A stretch of 64,000 nucleotides of DNA from JABHGY01 sp964525185. GTDB lineage: Bacteria; Fidelibacterota; Marinisomatia; Marinisomatales; UBA1611. The notes below the pieces were generated by a model that saw only the letters and a list, made by a program, of their open reading frames with translations, made no database searches and had not been told where the DNA came from. Within the stretch, counting starts at the first letter, position 1; each line of letters starts with the position of its first letter. Both the position numbers and the translations under genes were made by a program. Positions 27,264 through 35,115 of the stretch are shown in pieces. The DNA is taken from NCBI GenBank assembly GCA_964525185.1, contig CAZGFQ010000001.1, positions 1 through 64,000 of the forward strand. The letters run 5' to 3'.

Positions 27264-28985
27264 TTACGCTTCTGATTGGGGGATAAAACCTTTATCGGAT
27301 CCTGGAACACTATATTCATAAGGTCCACGATGAACTTCAGGTATAATTTCAAAATTTCGGTGAGGTAATGGTGGGGAAGGAGCATCTGTCCATTCTAAGG
27401 TTGTTGCTTCCCAGTGGTTCTCGTTTGCCTTTTCACCCGATTTTAAACTTATGACTAAATTTATAATGAATGGTATTTGAGCTAAACCCAATAGCCAAGC
27501 AGATGTTGACATCATTTCATTCAAGTAAAATGTATCTGTTGCATGGGCATAGGATATTCCACCATCCCATAATCTTCGTGAAATACCAGCAAGTCCCTGA
27601 ATAAACATGGGTGCAAAAATCCCATTAATAAATATCATGGATGTCCAAAAGTGTATTTTCCCTAGTCGTTCATTTAACACTTTACCTGTCATTTTTGGGA
27701 ACCAATAATAAATACCCGCAAATAATGCAAAAATAGTTCCCGGAGCGACCACATAGTGGAAGTGACCAATGACATAATAGGTATCATGTAGATGAATGTC
27801 AGATGCGGCAATACCTAATGGTAAGCCGGTTAATCCACCAATGCCAAACATAGGGAGGAAGCCAAGGGCAAATAGCATTGCTGTATTATACCGGATGGAT
27901 CCACCCCAGAGTGAAATAAACATTGCCGTTAAAATCACAACAGACGGGATAGAAATAATCATAGTGGTCGTTTGAAAAAATGCACTAATGGTAGATCCCA
28001 TTCCTGTCATAAACATATGATGTGCCCAAACAATAAAGGACATAAAGCCTAAGAATGAAGATGCATATACAATTGATTTGTATCCCCATAATGGTTTGCG
28101 TGTATTGTTTGCAAGAATTTCACCCACAATTCCCATTGCTGGTAGAATAAGAACATACACTTCCGGATGGGCTAAGAACCAAAAAAGATGTTGCCATAAT
28201 AAGGGACTTCCACCGCCACTAACATCTAATAATTCTCCTGATACAACTAATCCTGATGGAAGGAAAAAACTTGTTCCAGCTAATCGATCCATTAATTGAA
28301 GAACACCGGCTGCTTCCAATGGAGGAAAAGCTAATAAGAGTAAAAAGCCAGTAATAAACTGAGTCCAAACAAAGAATGGAAGTTTCATCCATGTGAGGCC
28401 TTTTGCTCTAAGTTGAACAATGGTTGTAATGGTATTGACTGAACCGAGTAAAGATGACGTAATGAGTAAAACCATTCCAAAAAGCCAAACGGTTTGCCCG
28501 GTTGTTGCAATATCAGAAAGTGGAGGGTAAGATGTCCACCCTGAGTTAGCAGCACCACCTGGAACAAAAAAGCCAAACATCATGACAATTCCACCTGCTA
28601 AATAACACCAGTAACTAGACATATTTAATTTAGGAAATGCCATATCTGGTGCACCAATTTGTAATGGGACTAAATAATTTCCAAAAGCACCAACAGCTAA
28701 TGGAACAACACCTAAAAAGATCATAATTGTACCATGCATAGCTCCTAAGGAATTATATACTTCTGGAAGCATGATACCTTCCTCTCCAAATAACCAACCA
28801 AACCAAGGCATTGGTTGTTCTGGATATGCTAATTGCCATCTCATTAACATCATAAGGGTAAAGCCAAATAGTAAAAATACTAATGCTGTAATCCCGTATT
28901 GAATCCCAATAACTTTATGATCAACGGAAAAGATATATTTTCTCCAAAATGATTCTTCGTGATGCGTTTCTGTTTGTCCGCTCAT
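27264..28985 (-). CDS. ctaD: Cytochrome c oxidase subunit I, cluster 2
   Basis: The 573-residue catalytic subunit shows GAFGNYLVPLQIGAPDMAFP, FWFLAHPEVYVLILPAMG (the CuB/Glu helix, with Ala in place of the usual Gly before His), WAHHMFMTGM and IGHFHYVVAPG. It belongs to the A-type heme-copper oxidases. It leads cluster 2, preceded by a terminator-bounded spacer of about 130 bp. Two oxidases probably serve different oxygen levels; which is which cannot be read. Confidence 0.95.
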   Translation of the reverse strand: MSGQTETHHEESFWRKYIFSVDHKVIGIQYGITALVFLLFGFTLMMLMRWQLAYPEQPMPWFGWLFGEEGIMLPEVYNSLGAMHGTIMIFLGVVPLAVGAFGNYLVPLQIGAPDMAFPKLNMSSYWCYLAGGIVMMFGFFVPGGAANSGWTSYPPLSDIATTGQTVWLFGMVLLITSSLLGSVNTITTIVQLRAKGLTWMKLPFFVWTQFITGFLLLLAFPPLEAAGVLQLMDRLAGTSFFLPSGLVVSGELLDVSGGGSPLLWQHLFWFLAHPEVYVLILPAMGIVGEILANNTRKPLWGYKSIVYASSFLGFMSFIVWAHHMFMTGMGSTISAFFQTTTMIISIPSVVILTAMFISLWGGSIRYNTAMLFALGFLPMFGIGGLTGLPLGIAASDIHLHDTYYVIGHFHYVVAPGTIFALFAGIYYWFPKMTGKVLNERLGKIHFWTSMIFINGIFAPMFIQGLAGISRRLWDGGISYAHATDTFYLNEMMSTSAWLLGLAQIPFIINLVISLKSGEKANENHWEATTLEWTDAPSPPLPHRNFEIIPEVHRGPYEYSVPGSDKGFIPQSEA

Positions 28986-29048
28986 AGATGTCCTTTTTCG
29001 TGTATAGTAATATTCATAAAGAGACCTTATTAGTCACATTATAAGATT

Positions 29049-29100
29049 TAAAAATAGGGTCAACCTATACAAATTAACTTTTGTAATGCCTGACCCTATC
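29049..29100 (-). terminator. Nested hairpin terminator between the cupredoxin-like gene and oxidase cluster 2
   Basis: ATAGGGTCA (29054-29062) and TGACCCTAT (29091-29099) form a 9-bp stem, enclosing a second stem TACAAA/TTTGTA. Read on the minus strand, the stem is followed by a TTTTT run, so it probably ends the gene at 29116-29811. An attenuator role for the oxidase operon is also possible. Confidence 0.7.
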
Positions 29101-29115
29101 TAAGTGTTTTAATCG

Positions 29116-29811
29116 TTATTTTTTCTTTGGTTTTGAGAAAGTGAAATCAGCAGTAGTTGACCCATCCCCTACTGTGACTGTCATTGATTTTGTTCTTAAT
29201 TTTTCATGCCATGCAGTAATAGTATATGATCCTGGATTTAAACCTGATATCGTAAAAGACCCATCATCTCCAGAGACAGCAAAGTATGGATGATCAAAGA
29301 CACCAATGAATGCTCCCATCCAAGGGTGTACATCACATTTAATTTTAAATGGTGCTTCTGGTGTATCAAATTGAGTCGTCATTTTCTTTTTAAATTTTGG
29401 CATTGCTTTATTGAATTCTCGATTTTTCTTTGGTAAAGCATGTATGTTGTGCAATGTACCATCACTATTTAATATATCTAAAGGTTGTCCTGCCTGTATG
29501 CCTACTACGTGAGGTGTATAAACACATCCTTTTTGGTCAAGAACAACATGTTTTGATGGTGCCGCTGATGGAGTTGCTCCATCTGAAACATACACAAGGA
29601 CATTTTTTAAACCACCATTTCCATCAACAAGGAGCCATTCCTTTTTTGGTGGTGTTGTATTGTTGGCAACACAGACTGGGTCAGCAGCAATTTTCAGTGG
29701 TTTCATTTTAGGCACTTTTCCTTCAAATGTAATTTTACCTGATACATCGCCACCAAGTAACACAGATACATTCAGTAAAAGGCCCATACTAATTATTAAT
29801 GATTTTTTCAA
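29116..29811 (-). CDS. Secreted cupredoxin-like protein with carboxypeptidase-regulatory-like tail
   Basis: I place the start at TTG 29811: GGAGGG lies five bases upstream, and it gives a clean signal peptide (KKSLIISMGLLLNVSVLLGG). The 231-residue protein continues GDVSGKITFEGKVPKMKPL, a plastocyanin-like fold with possible metal ligands (DGTLHNIHALPK; KCDVHPWMGAFIGVFDHPYF), then a beta-sandwich (SGDDGSFTISGLNPGSYTIT). This layout recurs in periplasmic cupredoxin-like proteins of respiratory loci. The His/Cys/His/Met positions fit a type 1 or CuA-like copper site. It is the last gene before the oxidase cluster. Confidence 0.75.
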   Translation of the reverse strand: MKKSLIISMGLLLNVSVLLGGDVSGKITFEGKVPKMKPLKIAADPVCVANNTTPPKKEWLLVDGNGGLKNVLVYVSDGATPSAAPSKHVVLDQKGCVYTPHVVGIQAGQPLDILNSDGTLHNIHALPKKNREFNKAMPKFKKKMTTQFDTPEAPFKIKCDVHPWMGAFIGVFDHPYFAVSGDDGSFTISGLNPGSYTITAWHEKLRTKSMTVTVGDGSTTADFTFSKPKKK

Positions 29812-29877
29812 AATTCCCTCCAAGATTTGTACAAATTTAGTAGCAGAAGTTAATAAATGATTTGGAAAAAGCGAGAT

Positions 29878-29914
29878 AAAAAAGAGCGGGATTAAAAATC
29901 CCCGCTCTTTTATT
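29878..29914 (-). terminator. Terminator of the diheme lipoprotein gene
   Basis: AAAGAGCGGG-ATT and AAT-CCCCGCTCTTT pair around a short A-rich loop (one bulged C). On the minus strand the stem runs into TTTTTTAT. It lies just after the stop at 29925. Confidence 0.88.
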
Positions 29915-29924
29915 TTTCGCCAGT

Positions 29925-31190
29925 TTAGTGAGGTGCACCGGCTCCCAACCAACGACCAATAAGGTCAACAGCTGTAGTCATTTCACCTTCAACTGGGTCC
30001 CAAACGTCTGGACCGTCTCTATTTTCTTCACTTAACAGAAATGGTGCGTTTGGAGGCATTCGGTTGTCACGAAGACGATGCTTAATCCGACTGCTTCCCC
30101 AATCAATATCTGTTGCAGAAGTTAATGCAGTTTTGGTACCATTTAGTACTGGATGTTCTCCACCATCTGCACCATAGATAAACCCATCATATGAACTTAA
30201 ATCCATTAAATGATAAGATTCATCAATATTGCCCCAATGGCATTCTACACATGGGGTACTATTGGTAAACCACATATTGTCGTCAGTAAAAAATGGTAAA
30301 ACATCGCTATTGAATGTTAAACCATCATCTCCAGCATAAGTAAATGGATCATCACCACCTACATTTAGATCGCCACCAGCTTTAAGGTCTTCAACCCATG
30401 CTTCAATGAGCCCTAATGCATTAGGTACATTGTCGGGATCATCCCAACTTGTATACTGAATGGGTCTAATGACCGAAACAACACCATCGCTGACACTAAT
30501 ATCTGGACCAAGGCGATTACTTTCGTCTCTCAAGAATTCCCATGCAGGTGCTTGAGGCATTCTGTTATTTCTCAAACGAGATCTTAACATGGCATTGTCC
30601 CATTCATAATCAGTATTTCCTGTCACGCTTTCACCAAATAATGGGTGACCACTACCATCTAGATTATCAGGATCTGGATCAGCTCCATACATCATACCTT
30701 CGAATGTACCAAGGTCCATTACATGCTTCGAATGAAGTTCTTCTTCATCATTTGCATAATGGCACCAAGTACATGCATCAGAACCGGGGAACCAGAAATT
30801 ATCCGATGTAAACATGGGGTTAATATCTAGTGTATAGTCATATGAAGATCGCGATTCTGCAGTTACACTGATGATGATGCTTGCGCTTGCTCCTGATTCA
30901 TCACCAACAACTGCAATAATAGCAGTCCCTTCAGAAATACCTGAAACTGTACCACCAGAAACGGATGCGACATTTTCATCACTAGATGCCCAAGTATAAC
31001 TTCCATCTGTACCATTATTGGTTGTTGCACTTACAGATACGCTACTACCACGAGCCACTGACGCTAATGCCGGGCTTACGGTAAGATATACGCCTGCAGC
31101 TCCATCTGCTCCAGCCGGACCTTCGCAAGCCCAATTGGTCAGACTGAAAACTGTCAACAAGCTTATAACAGCTATGTTTGTTTTTTTCAT
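29925..31190 (-). CDS. Diheme lipoprotein with Ig-like domain and internal duplication
   Basis: A GGAGGAG site precedes the ATG. The 421-residue protein has a lipobox (SLTNWAC22), a short Gly-rich GPAGADGAAG stretch, a BIG-2-type Ig-like domain (about 34-110) and two halves (about 120-265 and 292-421), each with one heme motif: CTWCH (140-144) and CVECH (314-318), each followed by MDLG/SxxG, YGADG and a LRxNRMPxAP block. The halves are clear duplicates. The lipid anchor and Ig-like spacer suggest a surface or periplasm-facing electron carrier. Heme binding is inferred from the motifs. Confidence 0.8.
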   Translation of the reverse strand: MKKTNIAVISLLTVFSLTNWACEGPAGADGAAGVYLTVSPALASVARGSSVSVSATTNNGTDGSYTWASSDENVASVSGGTVSGISEGTAIIAVVGDESGASASIIISVTAESRSSYDYTLDINPMFTSDNFWFPGSDACTWCHYANDEEELHSKHVMDLGTFEGMMYGADPDPDNLDGSGHPLFGESVTGNTDYEWDNAMLRSRLRNNRMPQAPAWEFLRDESNRLGPDISVSDGVVSVIRPIQYTSWDDPDNVPNALGLIEAWVEDLKAGGDLNVGGDDPFTYAGDDGLTFNSDVLPFFTDDNMWFTNSTPCVECHWGNIDESYHLMDLSSYDGFIYGADGGEHPVLNGTKTALTSATDIDWGSSRIKHRLRDNRMPPNAPFLLSEENRDGPDVWDPVEGEMTTAVDLIGRWLGAGAPH

Positions 31191-31262
31191 CTACTCCTCC
31201 TTTTTTAGGATCCTATTGTATTACCCTTGTGGATAATTCTTATTTGAAATGGAAACATATTT

Positions 31263-32414
31263 TTAAAAGAAAAACTGTGTTTCAAAATAAATTTGATCTT
31301 CATTGTCTGCATCATAAATATCCAAATTTGGCGCAGTACGGTAACGGTAAAAAATGGATGCTTGAAGATATTGGATAGGAAATAATTCTAAACCAAAAGT
31401 CCAACGATCTCTTTCCTCAGTTGTCCACTTTGTCATCGGGTCCCAATGATCCCATGAAATTTTTAAATTCACTCCCTGGTAAAGGCGTGTATCAAGTGAT
31501 AAATAAGTCATGGATTGGTCACCCACTTCATCATGTTTACCAAAATCACTCACTCCACTTCCATCTATATCTTTTTTCTGAAACAAATTTTTCTCAAACA
31601 TCCATGTAAAAATCCCGTGGTTTCCACCAGCCAAAATTCCTGATACATATTCCGTTTGTTCATCGCCTTTATTAAATGAGAAAGAACCACCAAATCTGAA
31701 TCTTCTAAAAACCATAGAGCCTATTGTTGTAATTTGTTTATCAACAGCAGATGCATTTTGTCCATTTCCAACCGCTGTTATTAGACTAAATGGACCTGGT
31801 TCAATACCAATTTCATATGCTGCTTCTTGTTTTCCATAAGAATTGAATCCTGTTTTCTGACGGATATATGATCCATCACCACCATCATCTAATAATCGAA
31901 GACCAAAGGGCATCATAACTCTTCCAAATTTGATGTAACTATTTAGGGGCAAATTATAAACCATAGCAAATGCTTCACGATTAGCAGCTCCTGGAGCAAA
32001 ATTTTCATCGATGTAAAATAACATGCGATCTGGTACTGCAGAAATTTCGAGATAAACATTTGCTTCAGGCATTGTAATTGAATTGTTATATCGCGGATCA
32101 CCATCTTGACCAACTATATTTCGTGTCGAATCAGTTCCAATAATTGTTTTATTGGCTACACGAAAATTTGTCCCAATAGAAAAATATTCATTTATCATAT
32201 TAGTGAACATGCCACTTTTACTTTTCGATTTAGCTTGAAAAGTTGGAAGGTTAGTTTGAGAATAAACAAAACCAAACCCCGTTCTTTTTCCGCCACCCGT
32301 TTTATTGACATGACATTGAGAGCATTTATACCCGGTTCTAACAGCTATATATGGTTCTGCTGATAAATTAGAAATTCCGATAAGAATTATTGCAAGTATG
32401 ATTAATTTTTTCAT
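31263..32414 (-). CDS. Monoheme-porin fusion (Cyc2-like architecture)
   Basis: The 383-residue protein has a signal peptide ending SNLSA, a single heme motif CSQCH (31-35) directly at the mature N terminus, then alternating beta-strand-rich sequence with many aromatic turns and a C-terminal aromatic terminus (YFETQFFF), typical of outer-membrane barrels. One heme in front of a barrel is the layout of Cyc2, the outer-membrane iron oxidase, but families with the same layout have unproven function. It directly abuts the preceding lipoprotein gene and is not an ordinary porin. Confidence 0.72.
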   Translation of the reverse strand: MKKLIILAIILIGISNLSAEPYIAVRTGYKCSQCHVNKTGGGKRTGFGFVYSQTNLPTFQAKSKSKSGMFTNMINEYFSIGTNFRVANKTIIGTDSTRNIVGQDGDPRYNNSITMPEANVYLEISAVPDRMLFYIDENFAPGAANREAFAMVYNLPLNSYIKFGRVMMPFGLRLLDDGGDGSYIRQKTGFNSYGKQEAAYEIGIEPGPFSLITAVGNGQNASAVDKQITTIGSMVFRRFRFGGSFSFNKGDEQTEYVSGILAGGNHGIFTWMFEKNLFQKKDIDGSGVSDFGKHDEVGDQSMTYLSLDTRLYQGVNLKISWDHWDPMTKWTTEERDRWTFGLELFPIQYLQASIFYRYRTAPNLDIYDADNEDQIYFETQFFF

Positions 32415-33206
32415 TTATTCCGGAGCTCCAATTAGTACCCAAGTTTTAATTTGTTCTATTCTTTTGTTAGACAGGAAAGGGGGACCATCTCGAGGCATTC
32501 TATCACCTTCTATATCTACACCAACCACTTTTTTTACGAGGTAACTCACATTTGGATACCATGGGTTGACTCTCAATAATTCGGGTACTTCAAATGCGGC
32601 ATAATCCACTAATTGTTCATACGCCACTTCTTTTGTATTTAATAATAATTCGCCTGCCCCACTAGATGTGAGATGGCATGAACAATTTTTATCAATAATA
32701 TCATCATATACTATATCCCATGCGGATTCATCACTTATATCTAACGTATTGGAGAATGAACCAGTAGAATCAGGGTTTTCTAAACTATTCCAAATGAAAT
32801 CAACTTGTCCAGATGAACCATTTTCTCCATCAAATTCAATCCAAACTACAATTGAATCAGAACCTAATATTTCATCCCCAGAAGAAATGCCTTCAACCGA
32901 TTCAATATTTCCTGTTAGAGTGATATCATTAATTGATAATGCTTCTGTCCCTGTATTTTTTAGGACAGTAACAACTTTTAATTCATCACTACCTTCTTTA
33001 AATGGGATATCACTTAAGGATGTTAATGATATATCTAAGTGGCCAGCTTGGGGAACGAATGGTGTGCCATCAGGTTTAAGTTCAGAACCATCTCCCGCAA
33101 AAGATATTCCCATGGGGTCTCTCCAATCATCACCGCCACAGGAAATACATAATAATGCAATCATGAAAAGAGATATAATATTAATTATTCTTAAGTCATT
33201 TTTCAT
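32415..33206 (-). CDS. Lipoprotein with contracted CxCH heme-like motif
   Basis: The 263-residue protein has a signal peptide and lipobox (IALLCISCGG), a beta-sandwich domain (about 55-165, GHLDISLTSLSDIPFKEGSD) and a C-terminal domain resembling c-type cytochrome modules: DIIDKNCSCHLTSSGAGELL, followed by DRMPRDGPPFLSNKRIEQIK. Where relatives carry CxxCH, this one reads CSCH; the codons TGT TCA TGC CAT are unambiguous. It overlaps the diheme gene by 4 bp. Whether it binds heme is uncertain. Confidence 0.75.
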   Translation of the reverse strand: MKNDLRIINIISLFMIALLCISCGGDDWRDPMGISFAGDGSELKPDGTPFVPQAGHLDISLTSLSDIPFKEGSDELKVVTVLKNTGTEALSINDITLTGNIESVEGISSGDEILGSDSIVVWIEFDGENGSSGQVDFIWNSLENPDSTGSFSNTLDISDESAWDIVYDDIIDKNCSCHLTSSGAGELLLNTKEVAYEQLVDYAAFEVPELLRVNPWYPNVSYLVKKVVGVDIEGDRMPRDGPPFLSNKRIEQIKTWVLIGAPE

Positions 33207-34123
33207 TGTGTTAACTCATAATCTTTTTTAAATAATTTGTAAATCAAGCTTTCCTTTTCACGTTGATCTAAGACATAATAGACAAGAGCCCATTTTCTCA
33301 TTTGAAAATAAGTGTACATATCTTCTTCAGATTTATTATAAAGTTCATCCCCAGTAATTGACTTCTTAGCCCATGAGTCAAAAGCTTTAATATCGTCTTC
33401 CGAATACACAGCTTCTAAGTTGCTATAATCTCCAACAATATCTTCTCGAGCAAATCCAAAAATATCATCATCATATCCTGGCATGGGCGTCCCAGTCAAT
33501 CCAGTTGAAAAAGTTCGATAAACATCAATTGGATCACTTCCTCCCTTAAAAGGATCGTGAGCAAAATCAGGAGGTACTATTGGATTTCCCCAATCATTGA
33601 CTAACTCATCAGATGTTGGTCCATCAGCATTCCCCTCTGGGCCATGACAGCTGAAACATTCCATGAGACGATATACCATTTGTCCATCCTGAACTAATTC
33701 ATCCGTTTTTTCTGGTACGACTGATGGAAGTTTTACTTCAGGAGCAGGTGTTTGAATAGTGAACTTTTCTGCAAAAGTTTTAATATAGGATGTAACGTCA
33801 GCAACATCCTGTTCATTTAATATATTCTCCCAAGCGGGCATAGAAGTTCTAGTTACGCCATTTCGAATTGTTTTATGGATATTTTCATCTGTTGGAAGCG
33901 ATCCTGATGGTGTCGTTCTAAAAAGGTATTTCCCTTTTGTAAAGTCTCGTGGAAGGGGAGATAGAACTATTGCAGCTGGACCATTTCCATTACCCGACAT
34001 GCCATGGCACCCACTACAATTTGATTGGTATATTAATTTACCTTTATTTATATCGGGTAAATTATTTGCATTTCCAATGGTAATGAATATGGCAAATATT
34101 GAAATTATTTTAAATTTTTCCAT
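33203..34123 (-). CDS. Diheme cytochrome c
   Basis: The 306-residue protein has a signal peptide (IISIFAIFITIGNA), a first class I cytochrome domain with CSGCH (36-40) and an MPAW distal Met, and a second with CFSCHG (156-160) and GTPMPGYDDDIF. These are small periplasmic electron carriers. Operon position between the Rrf2 regulator and heme lipoproteins suggests it carries electrons for the multiheme system. It overlaps the regulator gene by 14 bp. Confidence 0.88.
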   Translation of the reverse strand: MEKFKIISIFAIFITIGNANNLPDINKGKLIYQSNCSGCHGMSGNGNGPAAIVLSPLPRDFTKGKYLFRTTPSGSLPTDENIHKTIRNGVTRTSMPAWENILNEQDVADVTSYIKTFAEKFTIQTPAPEVKLPSVVPEKTDELVQDGQMVYRLMECFSCHGPEGNADGPTSDELVNDWGNPIVPPDFAHDPFKGGSDPIDVYRTFSTGLTGTPMPGYDDDIFGFAREDIVGDYSNLEAVYSEDDIKAFDSWAKKSITGDELYNKSEEDMYTYFQMRKWALVYYVLDQREKESLIYKLFKKDYELTQ

Positions 34124-34535
34124 TCGATCCTTTCAATGCTAATTCTTTAAAAGAAACATTACTTAGTATTTGATTGATTTCATTTTCAACTCGGTGCATC
34201 ACATTTTGAAGTGGCTTACATTGATGTTGCCTACCACAATCTTCAAAATTCGTATCTTGACAATCAATCATATGCATTTCTCCTTCAAAAACCTCAATGA
34301 CGGATTTCAACGATATATCACTGGGTGATTTAAGCAACTTATATCCACCATGAGTTCCTCGTATAGATTCCACAATATTATTTTTTACGAGTTGTTGTAA
34401 AATTTTGGAAAGGAACTCTTCTGGGAGATTTAATGCATCAGCAATTTCATGTTTGCTTTTTAAGTATCCTTTTGGATTAGAAGCGAAAAAACTCACCACT
34501 AATATGCCATAGTCACATGCTTTACTAATACCCAT
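34110..34535 (-). CDS. Rrf2 family regulator with Fe-S cysteines, multiheme locus
   Basis: I use the ATG at 34535 (141 residues, starting MGISKACDYG); the alternative at 34586 adds an odd N-terminal extension. It has the Rrf2 winged helix (SIRGTHGGYKLLKSPSDISL) and cysteines C92-x7-C100-x5-C106, a cluster-binding pattern. The inverted repeat 34635-34654 just upstream is also found in the promoter of the cytochrome b operon, so this is the likely regulator of the locus and of itself. The signal (Fe-S status, O2, NO) is unknown. Confidence 0.88.
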   Translation of the reverse strand: MGISKACDYGILVVSFFASNPKGYLKSKHEIADALNLPEEFLSKILQQLVKNNIVESIRGTHGGYKLLKSPSDISLKSVIEVFEGEMHMIDCQDTNFEDCGRQHQCKPLQNVMHRVENEINQILSNVSFKELALKGSNGKI

Positions 34536-34619
34536 AAATGTTTCTTTATTACTCCTTGATTCGTATAATGGACAAAATGAGTCCACTTTCGATAAGAAAA
34601 TATAGAAACTGAATATTAA

Positions 34620-34641
34620 AGTTAGATTAGAGTTAGATTAG
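34620..34641 (+). repeat. Tandem direct repeat next to the Rrf2 operator
   Basis: AGTTAGATTAG occurs twice head to tail (34620-34630 and 34631-34641), leading directly into the inverted repeat. The repeats share its GATTAG half-site, so they may be additional regulator half-sites. Confidence 0.6.
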
Positions 34642-34654
34642 AGAATTCTAATCT
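34635..34654. promoter_or_regulatory. Inverted-repeat operator upstream of the Rrf2 gene
   Basis: AGATTAGA-GAAT-TCTAATCT is a perfect 8-bp-arm inverted repeat about 100 bp upstream of the Rrf2 start. The same core (ATTAGA-N4-TCTAAT) is found at 44787-44802 ahead of the cytochrome b operon. Confidence 0.75.
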
Positions 34655-34719
34655 TTAGGCTAGCGCAAATGAGAGTTTTTTATAAATTATTGAGAGATAT
34701 CAGGAAAAGTGATTATCAA

Positions 34720-35043
34720 TTAATCAATTTTAATGTTATATAATTCTTCGAAAAGATCTGTTTTCATGATTCGTATTGCATCCCAAGTCAATTTTGTACA
34801 TACTCGGGCACATACCTGACATCCAATGCATTCATCAAATCGTACTTGTACAGGTGGTATGGGTGAACCATATTTTTCTATTGGTACTGGCTCAATACAA
34901 TCTACGGGACAAAATGGAACACACGCCTGACAGCCAGTGCAATTATCTTCATCCACAATAGCCATAACTTTGGGGCGTTTTTTCTTTAGGTTTGGGACAT
35001 CTGGTAATTCAGGAATCCCCTTAAAATGATTGTAAACTGCCAT
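34720..35043 (-). CDS. 2[4Fe-4S] ferredoxin-like protein
   Basis: The 107-residue protein has no signal peptide and carries two clusters: CTGCQACVPFCPVDC and CIGCQVCARVCTK. It is a cytoplasmic low-potential electron carrier. Its place inside the multiheme locus suggests it feeds or drains the membrane-side flavin/Fe-S module (43.9-41.7 kb). It lies 72 bp after the barrel gene, room for its own promoter. Confidence 0.9.
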   Translation of the reverse strand: MAVYNHFKGIPELPDVPNLKKKRPKVMAIVDEDNCTGCQACVPFCPVDCIEPVPIEKYGSPIPPVQVRFDECIGCQVCARVCTKLTWDAIRIMKTDLFEELYNIKID

Positions 35044-35115
35044 TAATATTCTCTTCTTAGAACTGGAAATTTACACAGCTATATTATTTTTCCTTCTTTT
35101 TTTTTGGGGATAATG

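Noticed and set aside
29041..29100. Insertion-sequence end or attachment site
   Set aside because: The inverted repeat has no transposase, target duplication or partner nearby and is followed by a T run, so a terminator explains it.
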